Assembly (NCBI GenBank): GCA_963708545.1
Contig: CAVPUD010000074.1
Span: 1 to 13,245 of the forward strand
Length of the DNA stretch: 13,245 nucleotides
Direction of reading: 5' to 3'
DNA from: Extensimonas sp963708545
Lineage (GTDB): Bacteria > Pseudomonadota > Gammaproteobacteria > Burkholderiales > Burkholderiaceae_C
Shown piece by piece: positions 5,668-13,075 of the stretch; within the stretch, counting starts at the first letter, position 1; each line of letters begins with the position of its first letter. The notes under the pieces are model-generated. The model ran no database searches. It saw nothing but the letters and a program-made list of their open reading frames with translations, and was not told the DNA's origin. The translations under genes and the position numbers were made by a program.

Positions 5668-6372
5668 TCAATACACCACGGGCAGCGGGTCGAGCGAGCG
5701 CCAAATATACCAAGTGGCCACGCTGCACCAGGGCTTCCAGGCCTCGGCCACCTCGCGCGCGTCGCTGCGGCTCACCGGCTCGCCGGAAAAGTAGTTGTGG
5801 CTGATGCCTTTGAGCAGGCCCACGTCGTCGAGCGGCAGCACGTTGGGGCGCATGAGGTGAAAGATCAGGAACATCTCGGCCGTCCAGCGGCCTATGCCGC
5901 GGATCGCCACGAGCTCGGCGATGATGGCTTCGTCCTCCATGGCCGACCAGTCCTTGACGTGCAGCTGCCTCTGCTCGAAGTGCAGCGCCAGATCGACGAG
6001 GTAATCGACCTTGCGTGCCGACAGGCCCGCGGCGCGCATGTCATCGACCTTGAGCCTGAGCACCTGCGCCGGCGCCATGCGCTCGGGCAGCGCGGCAAAG
6101 CGCTCCCACACCGATTGCGCGGCCTTGACCGAGATCTGCTGGCCGACGATGCTGCGCGCGAGCGTGGAAAAAGCGTCGCCGCGCGATGCGAGCCGCGCAT
6201 CGCCGGACTGCGGGATCAGGCGCTTCATGACCCGGTCTTTGCGCATGAGGTGCTTGCACGCATCGCCCCAGTAATGGGGGGTGGTGGATGCTGGCGTGCA
6301 TGGCGTGGCGGCAGGCCCATGCGCTGCGTTTTCAGAAGCTGTCATGGCATGTTCCACGGGCGCTGAGGGCAT
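5668..6372 (-). CDS. DNA-3-methyladenine glycosylase II family protein (AlkA-like, HhH-GPD)
   Basis: This is a base-excision repair glycosylase that removes alkylated bases such as 3-methyladenine. Residues 66-90 (DAFSTLARSIVGQQISVKAA region) begin the HhH-GPD fold. The helix-hairpin-helix is VAIRGIGRWTAEMFLIF (156-171). LPLDDVGL (179-186) carries the catalytic aspartate, most likely Asp183 by alignment to AlkA Asp238. The 234-residue length suits the compact AlkA-like class without the Ada-type N-terminal domain. The start is uncertain: ATG 6372 is only 5 bases from a palindromic element, while ATG 6345 (residue 10) has a GGA about 7 bases before it. Conservation begins only near PHYWGDACKHL (32-42). 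It is likely read with accA downstream. The substrate is inferred from family; a gene symbol is withheld because alkA and mag-type names are mixed for this class. Confidence 0.9.
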   Translation of the reverse strand: MPSAPVEHAMTASENAAHGPAATPCTPASTTPHYWGDACKHLMRKDRVMKRLIPQSGDARLASRGDAFSTLARSIVGQQISVKAAQSVWERFAALPERMAPAQVLRLKVDDMRAAGLSARKVDYLVDLALHFEQRQLHVKDWSAMEDEAIIAELVAIRGIGRWTAEMFLIFHLMRPNVLPLDDVGLLKGISHNYFSGEPVSRSDAREVAEAWKPWCSVATWYIWRSLDPLPVVY

Positions 6373-6377
6373 ATTTC

Positions 6378-6555
6378 AACCCAGATTGTTCATGAGGACG
6401 TGGGATGATGGCGAGGCGGCTGGCGCGGCAGTTTGGTCGCGGGTGAGAAGCCCATGGCCGGTGCCATGGGCGCCGAAGCAGCGGCCAAAATGGCCGGCAG
6501 ACGTCCGCCAGCGCCCGTGTAGGTGCGCAGCACCGCCTAATGGACAATCTGGGTT
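6378..6555. mobile_element. 178-bp inverted-repeat element between cysS and the glycosylase gene
   Basis: AACCCAGATTGT (6378-6389) is repeated inverted at 6544-6555. Extended to 20 bp (6378-6397 and 6536-6555) the arms match at 18 positions. Inside are the hairpins GCCCATGGC/GCCATGGGC (6450-6458, 6463-6471) and CGGCC/GGCCG (6482-6486, 6492-6496). No transposase is encoded and no clear target duplication is visible. It fills almost the whole gap from the cysS stop to the glycosylase start. It therefore may supply the glycosylase gene's leader or promoter. It is unrelated in sequence to the 4265-4429 element. Confidence 0.65.
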
Positions 6556-6570
6556 CATACAAAAAAGGCA

Positions 6571-7986
6571 TCAGCGCACGGCCTCCCAGGTCGTGCCCGC
6601 GGGCGTGTCCTTGAGCGCGATCCCTTGGGCCAGCAGCGCGGCGCGGATGCGGTCGGCCTCGGCGAAGTTCCTGGCTTTTTTCGCGGCGGCGCGTGCAGCG
6701 ATCTGCGCCGCGATGGCCGCCTCGTCGAGACCGGCGCCGGCACGCAGGAAGGCCTCGGGATCGCCCTGCAGCAGCCCCAGGCAGCCTCCCAGCGCCTGCA
6801 GCAGCCCGGCGAGCGCGTCCGAGCGCGTCCTGTTCACTTCGCTCGCGAGCTCGAACAGCACGGCCACGGCCTCGGGCGTGCCGAAGTCCTCGTCCATCGC
6901 GGCCTTGAAGCGCGCGGCCCACGGGTCGGCCCAGTCGATCTGCGCGGGCGCGGTGGGCGCGGTGGGCGCGGTGGGCGCGGTGGGCTGGGCGGGCGCCGCC
7001 AGGCTCAGCGCCGTGTAGAGCCGCTTGAGTGCCTGGCGCGCGTCGGCCAGATGCGCGTCACTGTAGTTGAGTGCGCTGCGGTAGTGCGTGCGCACGAGGA
7101 AAAAGCGCACGGTTTCGGCGTCGTAGCGCTGCAGCACTTCGCGGATGGTGAAGAAGTTGCCGAGCGATTTGCTCATTTTTTCGTTGTCCACGCGCACGAA
7201 GCCGTTGTGCACCCAAAAGCGCGCGGGCGGCTTGCCCGTGGCGCCTTCGCTCTGGGCGATTTCGTTTTCGTGGTGCGGGAATTGCAGGTCGGCGCCGCCG
7301 CCGTGGATGTCGAAGGTCTCGCCCAGCGTCGCGCAGCTCATGGCCGAGCACTCGATGTGCCAGCCGGGGCGGCCTGGGCCGTAAGGGCTGTCCCACTTGG
7401 CCTCGGGCGGCTCCTCGGGCTTGGCGGACTTCCAGAGCACGAAGTCCAGCGGGTCTTGCTTGTCATCGCTCACGGCCACGCGCTCGCCGGCGCGCAGCTC
7501 GTCGAGCGACTTGCCCGAGAGCTTGCCGTAGCCGGGGAATTTGCGCACGGCATAGTTCACGTCGCCGCTGCGCGCGCGGTAGGCCAGGCCCTTGTGCTCC
7601 AGCGTGCCTATCAGGGAGAGCATCTGCGGGATGTAGTCGGTGGCGCGCGGCTCCAGCGTGGGCGGCTCTATGCCCAGCGCGGCCGTGTCGGCGTGCATGG
7701 CGGCAGTCATCTCGTCGGTCAGCGCGCGGATCGTGATGCCGCGCTCGAGCGCGCGACGGATGATCTTGTCATCGATGTCGGTAATGTTGCGCACGTAGGT
7801 CACGCGCCAGCCGCTCGCCTTGAGCCAGCGCTGCACCACGTCGAAAGCCATCATCATGCGCGCGTGGCCGATGTGGCACAGGTCGTAAATCGTCATGCCG
7901 CACACGTACATGCGCACATGGCCGGGCTCGAGCGGGGAAAACTCCTCCAAAGCACGCGAAAGCGTGTTGTAGATACGCAAGGTCAT
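6571..7986 (-). CDS. cysS: Cysteinyl-tRNA synthetase
   Basis: CysS charges tRNA-Cys with cysteine. The 471-residue protein is a class I synthetase. It has the HIGH motif at 38-41, KMSKS at 270-274 and the zinc ligands Cys29, Cys213, His238 and Glu242 that select the cysteine thiol. It also has GWHIECSAM (208-216), FDIHGGGADLQFPHHENE (225-242) and a C-terminal helical anticodon-binding part (about 355-471). A TAP repeat linker (336-347) separates catalytic and anticodon parts. The start is ATG 7986, giving the canonical MTLRIYNTLSR; an in-frame ATG at 8067 would add 27 non-conserved residues. A T6 run directly follows the stop with a short AGGC/GCCT stem overlapping it, a weak terminator at best. 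It diverges from the TPR gene. Confidence 0.98.
   Translation of the reverse strand: MTLRIYNTLSRALEEFSPLEPGHVRMYVCGMTIYDLCHIGHARMMMAFDVVQRWLKASGWRVTYVRNITDIDDKIIRRALERGITIRALTDEMTAAMHADTAALGIEPPTLEPRATDYIPQMLSLIGTLEHKGLAYRARSGDVNYAVRKFPGYGKLSGKSLDELRAGERVAVSDDKQDPLDFVLWKSAKPEEPPEAKWDSPYGPGRPGWHIECSAMSCATLGETFDIHGGGADLQFPHHENEIAQSEGATGKPPARFWVHNGFVRVDNEKMSKSLGNFFTIREVLQRYDAETVRFFLVRTHYRSALNYSDAHLADARQALKRLYTALSLAAPAQPTAPTAPTAPTAPAQIDWADPWAARFKAAMDEDFGTPEAVAVLFELASEVNRTRSDALAGLLQALGGCLGLLQGDPEAFLRAGAGLDEAAIAAQIAARAAAKKARNFAEADRIRAALLAQGIALKDTPAGTTWEAVR
6950..6985 (-). repeat. Four tandem 9-bp repeats in cysS (TAP linker)
   Basis: GCGGTGGGC occurs four times without gaps (6950, 6959, 6968, 6977) and encodes PTA/TAP units in the linker between the catalytic and anticodon-binding parts of CysS. 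Perfect short units of a codon-multiple length should vary in copy number by slippage without breaking the frame. Confidence 0.9.
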
Positions 7987-8244
7987 GAAAATCCAGGGGA
8001 AAAGGCCGCAAGCGTGGGCAGGGGCGATGGCCGTCGCGGGCTCGGGCGATTGCGCAACGGCGCGCAAAACACCCCTCGAAAGGCAGACCGCAGCCAGACT
8101 CGCAGAGCAATCCGAGGCGGCAGCACCGCGGCATCGCCATGCCCCCCTTCGCTACAATCGGCCGCAGTATAAAGCCCGCTCCTTGCCCGCAGAGAACGTG
8201 GCGCGAGCCAGAACCCTGCCTTATCTACCCTATCTTTTCCGCTC
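7987..8244. promoter_or_regulatory. Divergent promoter region between cysS and the TPR gene
   Basis: This 258-bp gap has no gene. On the plus strand TACAAT (8153-8158) and TATAAA (8168-8173) are -10-like boxes. On the minus strand TATACT overlaps the second (complement of AGTATA near 8166-8171). None has a good -35 hexamer at 16-18 bp. Back-to-back initiation from about 8150-8175 is plausible but rests only on these boxes. Confidence 0.35.
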
Positions 8245-8817
8245 ATGAAGCCTGCCCATCGCACTTTTTCATGGCTGTTGCGCCTGCTGGCCTTGGCAGC
8301 ATCGCTGGCCGCTGGCGTGGCGCAGGCGCAGACTGTCGGGGACTACGCCGCCATCACCCAGTTGCTCCGGGCGGGCAAGCCCGGCGAGGCGCTCACGCAG
8401 ATCGAGCAGCGCCTTGCCGCCAACCCGCGCGATCCGCAGCTGCGCTTTTTGCGCGGCGTGGCCCAGGCCGATGCCGGCAAAACCGAAGACGCCATCGCCA
8501 CCTTCACCCAGCTCACGCAGGACTATCCCGAGTTGCCCGAGCCGTACAACAACCTGGCCGTGCTCTATGCGCAGCAAAACCAGCTCGACAAGGCGCGCAT
8601 CGCGCTCGAGATGGCCGTGCGCAACAACCCTTCTTACGCCACGGCGCACGAGAACCTGGGCGACATTTACGCACGCCTGGCCCAGCAGTCCTACGCCAAG
8701 GCGATGCAGCTCGACCCGAACAACACCACGGTCAAGCCCAAGCTGGCCTTGCTGCGTGAGCTCTTTCAACGGCCTGCACCTGCCGCGCGTGCTGCAGCCT
8801 CGACGCCGCGCAAGTAA
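8245..8817 (+). CDS. Periplasmic tetratricopeptide repeat (TPR) protein
   Basis: The 190-residue protein begins with a clear Sec signal peptide: basic MKPAHR, a hydrophobic core LLRLLALAASLAAG (11-24), and a likely cut after AQA at 28. The mature part is TPR-like: repeats can be placed at about 33-62, 65-97 (LRFLRGVAQADAGKTEDAIATF), 99-131 (PEPYNNLAVLYAQQNQLDKARIALEMAVRNNPS, given here in parts) and 133-160. The last contains ENLGDIYARLAQQSYAKAM, ending LDPNN. The tail is Ala/Pro-rich and basic. TPR proteins act as scaffolds; no enzyme function is visible. It starts the plus-strand cluster and lies 93 bp before the exported cyclophilin, suggesting a shared envelope role, perhaps with folding; this is inference. 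The ribosome site before ATG 8245 is poor. Confidence 0.88.
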   Translation: MKPAHRTFSWLLRLLALAASLAAGVAQAQTVGDYAAITQLLRAGKPGEALTQIEQRLAANPRDPQLRFLRGVAQADAGKTEDAIATFTQLTQDYPELPEPYNNLAVLYAQQNQLDKARIALEMAVRNNPSYATAHENLGDIYARLAQQSYAKAMQLDPNNTTVKPKLALLRELFQRPAPAARAAASTPRK

Positions 8818-8910
8818 ACTTTTTCGGGCGTTGCAGCCGTCTGCGGTGGCAAAAACACGGCGGCTCCATAGCGGCGCCACAAACTGCGGCTTTTCCCTCA
8901 CGAGCTTGCC

Positions 8911-9495
8911 ATGATTTCCAAACGAAAAACCACGTTTACCCTTGCTGGTATTGCGCTAGCAGCTCTTGTTTCGGGAGTCTCTACGGCACAGGCGCAAACC
9001 GCGCCGCGCGTCCAACTTGCCACCAGCATGGGCGAGATCGTGCTCGAATTGAACCCGGCGAAGGCGCCGCGCAGCGTGGAGAATTTTTTGCAATACGTGC
9101 GTGAGCGGCATTACGACGGCACGATCTTCCACCGCGTGATCGACGGCTTCATGATCCAGGGCGGCGGCTTCACGCCCGACATGCAGCAAAAACCCACGCG
9201 CGCACCCATCGTGCTGGAAGCCGGCAACGGCCTGAAGAACGAGGCTTACACCGTGGCCATGGCGCGCACCGCGGCGCCCAACTCCGCGACGGCCCAGTTT
9301 TTCATCAACGTGCAGAACAATCCCATGCTCGACGCCCCGCAGCCCGACGGCTACGGTTACGCCGTGTTCGGCAAGGTAGTGCGCGGCAGGGACGTGGTGG
9401 ACAAGATCAAGACCGTGCCCACGGGCAACCGCGGCATGCACCAGAACGTGCCGCTCACGCCCGTAACCATTCTTTCTGCCACCGAAGTCAAGTAA
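8911..9495 (+). CDS. ppiA: Exported cyclophilin-type peptidyl-prolyl isomerase
   Basis: The 194-residue protein catalyses cis-trans isomerisation of proline peptide bonds. A signal peptide is evident (basic MISKRK, hydrophobic TLAGIALAALVSGV, likely cut after AQA at 28), so it acts in the periplasm. The cyclophilin core includes FHRVIDGFMIQGGGF (73-87), with catalytic Arg75 by family comparison, then ATAQFFINV (126-134) and GYAVFGKVVRGRDVVDKI (149-166). It is the short bacterial type without extra domains. It lies 36 bp before a closely similar cytoplasmic copy, and the two cores are clearly paralogous (shared TIFHRVI, FMIQGGGF, MQQK, GLKN, ATAQFFINV). The PpiA versus PpiB naming rests on the signal peptide. 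Confidence 0.95.
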   Translation: MISKRKTTFTLAGIALAALVSGVSTAQAQTAPRVQLATSMGEIVLELNPAKAPRSVENFLQYVRERHYDGTIFHRVIDGFMIQGGGFTPDMQQKPTRAPIVLEAGNGLKNEAYTVAMARTAAPNSATAQFFINVQNNPMLDAPQPDGYGYAVFGKVVRGRDVVDKIKTVPTGNRGMHQNVPLTPVTILSATEVK

Positions 9496-9531
9496 CTTCC
9501 CTTCCTGTTTTTTCAAAGAAAGCCCCCCACC

Positions 9532-10038
9532 ATGAGCAATCCCCGCGTCGAACTGCACATCGCCGGCTACGGCACCATCACGCTCGAACTCGACGCCGAC
9601 AAGGCGCCCAAGACCGTGGCCAACTTTTTGTCGTACGTGCAAAAAGGCCACTACGACAACACCATCTTCCACCGTGTGATCCCGGGCTTCATGATCCAGG
9701 GTGGCGGCTTCGAGCCCGGCATGCAGCAAAAGGGCACCGATGCGCCGATCGACAATGAGGCCAACAACGGCCTGAAAAACGACGCCTACACCATCGCCAT
9801 GGCACGCACCAGCGACCCACACTCGGCCACGGCGCAGTTTTTCATCAACGTGGCCGACAACGGCTTCTTGAACTTCACCGCGCCGACCGCGCAGGGCTGG
9901 GGCTATGCGGTGTTTGGCAAGGTCATTGACGGCACCGACGTGGTGGACAAAATCAAGGCCGTGCCCACGGGCCGCAAGGGCTTCCACGACGACGTGCCAA
10001 AGACCGACGTGGTGATCGAGAAAGCCGTCGTGCTCTGA
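9532..10038 (+). CDS. ppiB: Cytoplasmic cyclophilin-type peptidyl-prolyl isomerase
   Basis: The 168-residue single-domain cyclophilin has no signal peptide, so it is cytoplasmic. Diagnostic segments are TIFHRVIPGFMIQGGGF (44-60, catalytic Arg48 by family comparison), ATAQFFINVADNGFLNF (99-115) and GWGYAVFGKVIDGTDVVDKI (122-141). The length is close to E. coli PpiB (164). Purine-rich AAAGAAAG about 8-15 bases upstream serves as a ribosome site. It follows ppiA by 36 bp and precedes lpxH by 11 bp, so the genes are almost certainly co-transcribed. The pair looks like a local duplication in which one copy gained or lost an export signal. Confidence 0.96.
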   Translation: MSNPRVELHIAGYGTITLELDADKAPKTVANFLSYVQKGHYDNTIFHRVIPGFMIQGGGFEPGMQQKGTDAPIDNEANNGLKNDAYTIAMARTSDPHSATAQFFINVADNGFLNFTAPTAQGWGYAVFGKVIDGTDVVDKIKAVPTGRKGFHDDVPKTDVVIEKAVVL

Positions 10039-10049
10039 CTTTTTGCGCC

Positions 10050-10901
10050 ATGTCGCTCGGCCTGCCGCGCTTCGAAGAACTCGTCGCCCCCGCAGGCTGG
10101 CACACGCTCGACGTCATCTCCGACCTGCATCTGCAGGCACGGGAACGCGCCACGTTTGCCGTCTGGCGCGACTACATGCAGCGCACGCAGGCCAGCGCAC
10201 TGTTCATCCTGGGCGATCTGTTCGAAGTCTGGGTCGGCGACGATGCGATCGAAGACACGGAGAGCGAAGCGGCTTCTCAGGCATCCGCTGTGGTCGATGC
10301 GGTCGATGGAGTCAGCTTCGAGGCCGAATGCTGCGCCATTTTGCGCGCCACGGCGCAGCGCCTGCCCGTGTATTTCATGGTGGGCAACCGCGATTTTCTG
10401 GCTGGTGCCGGCTTTGCGCGCGCTTGCGGCCTCACGCTGCTGGCCGACCCCACGGTGCTGGTATTCGCCGGGCAGCGCATTCTGCTGAGCCACGGCGATC
10501 AGCTCTGCGTGGACGACGTGGACTACCAGCGCTTTCGCGCCCAGGCGCGCGCGGCGGCGTGGCAGCAGCGCTTTTTAGCCCAGCCTTTGCCCGCGCGCCG
10601 GGCGCAGGCGCGCGGCATGCGCGCGCAAAGCAGTGCGCGCAAACAATCAGAATCAGGCGCCGGGTATGCCGACGTCGATGAAGCCGCCGCGCGCGCCTGG
10701 CTGCGCGCCGCGCCCGCGCAGTGGCTGCTGCACGGCCACACGCACCGCCCGGGCGAACACGTGCTCGCGCCCGAGGGCCGGCGCGTGGTGCTCAGCGACT
10801 GGGACATGTCCGCCACGCCGCCGCGCGCCGAAGTGCTGCGCCTCGAAGCGAAAGGCTTCGCGCGCCACGATCTGACGCGCGAAGCATCGCCGCAAGGCTG
10901 A
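10050..10901 (+). CDS. lpxH: UDP-2,3-diacylglucosamine diphosphatase
   Basis: LpxH hydrolyses UDP-2,3-diacylglucosamine to lipid X and UMP at the inner face of the cytoplasmic membrane, a step in lipid A synthesis. The calcineurin-like metallophosphatase motifs are all present: ISDLHL (23-28; Asp25, His27), LGDLFEVWVGDD (54-65; Asp56), GNRDF (112-116), LLSHGDQLC (145-153; His148) and HGHTHRP (228-234). At 283 residues it is longer than the roughly 240 of E. coli. The excess includes an acidic loop at 69-88 (TESEAASQASAVVDAVDG region) and an Arg/Gln-rich segment at about 182-206. It begins 11 bp after ppiB and ends 21 bp before mtfA; the ribosome site is weak, fitting translational coupling. 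Confidence 0.95.
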   Translation: MSLGLPRFEELVAPAGWHTLDVISDLHLQARERATFAVWRDYMQRTQASALFILGDLFEVWVGDDAIEDTESEAASQASAVVDAVDGVSFEAECCAILRATAQRLPVYFMVGNRDFLAGAGFARACGLTLLADPTVLVFAGQRILLSHGDQLCVDDVDYQRFRAQARAAAWQQRFLAQPLPARRAQARGMRAQSSARKQSESGAGYADVDEAAARAWLRAAPAQWLLHGHTHRPGEHVLAPEGRRVVLSDWDMSATPPRAEVLRLEAKGFARHDLTREASPQG

Positions 10902-10922
10902 ACCAAGGCCCGCTCCGCAGCC

Positions 10923-11756
10923 ATGGCGACGTTCTGGCAGGCTTGGCGGCGCAGCGCGCAGGCGCTGCTTGCGCGCTGGCGTAGCGTGCCAGAGATCGCC
11001 CCAGCGCTGTGGCAGCAGACGCTGCACACCTACCCCTTCCTAGCCGCCTTGGCGCCCGAGGCGCAGGAGAAATTGCGCACCTTGTGCTCGCTGTTTTTGC
11101 AGCACAAGGAATTCCACGGCGCGCACGGCTTGCAGGTGACGGACGCCATGGCGCTGCAGGTCGCCGCGCAAGCCTGCGTGCTTTTGCTGCACTGGGGGCC
11201 GCCCGCGCAGGCGCTGCGTTGGTGGGATGACTTCGTGGGCATCGTGCTGCACCCCGGCCCGGCCGTGGCGCGGCGCGAGCTCATGGACGAAGCGGGCGTG
11301 GTGCACCGCTACCGCGAGGTGCTGACCGGCGAGGCCATGCAGCAGGGCCCCGTGATGCTCAGCTGGCCCGACGTGGCCGCCGGCGCACACACTGCGGCGC
11401 AGGGCACGAACGTGGTGATCCACGAGTTCGCGCACAAGATCGACATGCGCGACGGCGCGGCCGACGGTTGCCCGCCGCTGCCCAAGGGCTTCATGGGCGC
11501 ACCCAGCGCGAAGGCCGCGCGCGCCTGCTGGCATGCAGCCTGGGCGCCGGCTTACGCGGATTTTCGTGAGCGTGTGATCTTGGCCGAACGCTTCGGCGCC
11601 GACTGGCCCTGGCTAGACGCCTACGCGGCCACGGGCCCCGCGGAGTTTTTTGCCGTGGCCTGCGAGGCGTATTTCGTGAATCGCGCGCGCTTTGCGCAGG
11701 AGTTTGCGACGCTCGTGCCTTTGCTGGATGCGTTTTTCGAGCCTGAGGGGCCCTGA
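10923..11756 (+). CDS. mtfA: MtfA-type zinc peptidase (M90 family)
   Basis: The 277-residue protein matches MtfA (E. coli 265). In E. coli MtfA binds the repressor Mlc (DgsA) and so affects the glucose phosphotransferase gene, and it also has zinc-dependent aminopeptidase activity. The zinc site HEFAH is at 167-171 inside GTNVVIHEFAHKIDMRDG (161-178). The glutamate-bearing GPAEFFAVACEAYF (238-251) supplies the third ligand, probably Glu241. ILSWPDV-like VMLSWPDV (144-151) is also family-typical. No signal peptide is seen, so it is cytoplasmic. Whether an Mlc partner exists in this organism cannot be seen here. It is the last gene of the plus-strand cluster and converges with hemY, only 12 bp away. 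Confidence 0.93.
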   Translation: MATFWQAWRRSAQALLARWRSVPEIAPALWQQTLHTYPFLAALAPEAQEKLRTLCSLFLQHKEFHGAHGLQVTDAMALQVAAQACVLLLHWGPPAQALRWWDDFVGIVLHPGPAVARRELMDEAGVVHRYREVLTGEAMQQGPVMLSWPDVAAGAHTAAQGTNVVIHEFAHKIDMRDGAADGCPPLPKGFMGAPSAKAARACWHAAWAPAYADFRERVILAERFGADWPWLDAYAATGPAEFFAVACEAYFVNRARFAQEFATLVPLLDAFFEPEGP

Positions 11757-11768
11757 AAATACAACACG

Positions 11769-13055
11769 CTACTGCGCCACCACCTGCAAGGCCGCACTTT
11801 TCCAGGCCTGCGCAGCGGCTTCGGCGTCGCCGCGCTGCTCGGCCAGGGTGGCCAGGTGGCACCAGGCGCTGGCACGCAGGCTGGCGTCGTGCAGCTGCGT
11901 CATGGCCTGGGTGAGCAATTGCTGCGCCTTGCCCCAGAGGCCGCGGCGCAGGCAGGCGACGCCGGCGAGGTACTGCAGGCGGCTGTCGCGTGGGTTGGCC
12001 TGCTGCGCGGCCTCGATGCGCGCGAGCCAGGCGGCGTCCAGGCTGTCCAGGCTGGCTTCGAGCGTGCGCACGAGCTTGAGGGCCTGCGCGTCCGGCAAGG
12101 CGTGCGGCAGCTCCACCAGGCGCTCCCATGCCGGTAGCAGCCAAGCGCGCACTTGCGCGGGCTCTCCACCCAGTGCGGCCAGGCGCTGCGCGGCGTGGAT
12201 GGCGAGTTCAGGCATGTTGCGTTCGGCGGGCTCGAGCGCGGCCCAAAGCTGCTGCAGCTGGGCCGCGTCGTGCGCGCCATCGAGCAGATTGGTGGCCAGG
12301 CTGCGCAGAATGCCTTGTGCCGCCGTGGCCGAGAACGCGCGGTGTTTGACGAGCAGGCGCGCCGTCTCGAGCGCATCGCCGGTACGGCCCGCGAGCCGCG
12401 CCGCCTTGAGCTTGATGCGCAGCGCCAGCGTGCGCCGCGCCGCGCCGTGCGGCAGCGCTGCGAGTTGCTCCAGCGCACCTGCGGGGTCGCGGTCGTCGAG
12501 CGTCCAGCGCGCGGCGCGCAGTTGCACGCCTTCGCGCAACTCCTGCACGCGCACGGGGCCTTGCGCGGGAGCGCTGGCGAGGGCGGCGCGCAAATGCGTT
12601 TCGCGCGTGCTGCGGTCTTGCAGGGCGTGCGAACCTTCGGCTGCGACCACGTGCGCGAATGTGCGCAAAGCCACGGCGTGGGCCACGGTCTCACCGCCGG
12701 CCTGCAGCGCTTGCTCTTGTTGCAGCGCAGCGTCGGCAGCGCGGCGCGCGCGCACGAAGCGCCCGGCGAGCAAATGGGCCAGGCCGTCGAGTAAGGCGCC
12801 GTGCATGGCACGCTCTTTTTGGCGCAAGCGCCAGCGGCGTGCCTCGCGCGGCAGCTCGAGCAGCGCCGCGAGTGCGCGCAGGGCCGCGTACAGCGTGACG
12901 AAGCCGAGCACGAGCAGCAGCAGCACGAGGTTCAGCGACAAGTCGATGCGGTACGGTGGCCAAAACAGCGTGACGCTGCCCTGGTTGTTGCCCGCAAAAA
13001 GGGCCGCAGCCGCGGCCATGCCGAAAAGGATCAGAAACCACAGTGCAGCGCGCAT
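11769..13055 (-). CDS. hemY: HemY, inner-membrane TPR protein linked to heme synthesis
   Basis: The 428-residue protein has two N-terminal membrane helices (about 4-20 and 41-62) joined by GNNQGSVTLFWPPYRIDLS (22-40), the standard HemY_N pattern. A basic segment (70-83) and a long Ala-rich helical TPR region follow. Late TPR units are visible at NPRDSRLQYLAGVACLRRG and ASAWCHLATLAEQRGDAEAA. HemY is thought to organise late heme enzymes in proteobacteria; it is not the Bacillus protoporphyrinogen oxidase that shares the name. ATG 13055 has AAGGG nearby (about 8 bases before it). It starts 20 bp after hemX, the usual hemX-hemY order of the hemCDXY cluster. The stop lies 12 bp from mtfA's. Confidence 0.93.
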   Translation of the reverse strand: MRAALWFLILFGMAAAAALFAGNNQGSVTLFWPPYRIDLSLNLVLLLLVLGFVTLYAALRALAALLELPREARRWRLRQKERAMHGALLDGLAHLLAGRFVRARRAADAALQQEQALQAGGETVAHAVALRTFAHVVAAEGSHALQDRSTRETHLRAALASAPAQGPVRVQELREGVQLRAARWTLDDRDPAGALEQLAALPHGAARRTLALRIKLKAARLAGRTGDALETARLLVKHRAFSATAAQGILRSLATNLLDGAHDAAQLQQLWAALEPAERNMPELAIHAAQRLAALGGEPAQVRAWLLPAWERLVELPHALPDAQALKLVRTLEASLDSLDAAWLARIEAAQQANPRDSRLQYLAGVACLRRGLWGKAQQLLTQAMTQLHDASLRASAWCHLATLAEQRGDAEAAAQAWKSAALQVVAQ

Positions 13056-13075
13056 GGGTTAGCCCTTCACCGTTC

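Noticed and set aside
6376..6558. Small minus-strand frame of 60 residues (MNPDCPLGGAAH...)
   Set aside because: It starts and ends within the two terminal inverted repeats and is read through the hairpins of the element. There is no ribosome site and no recognisable domain.
6561..6584. Intrinsic terminator at the cysS stop
   Set aside because: A T6 run is present on the minus strand, but the stem is only AGGC/GCCT with an 11-base loop, too weak to call as a feature.
7987..8067. 27-residue N-terminal extension of CysS from an ATG at 8067
   Set aside because: The canonical CysS start MTLRIYNTLSR begins at 7986. The extra residues are low-complexity and precede the conserved fold.
8951..8975. 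GCGCTAGCAGCT in the ppiA signal peptide, similar to family extragenic repeats
   Set aside because: It is short, not flanked by the rest of such a repeat, and fully explained by Ala/Leu codons of a signal peptide.
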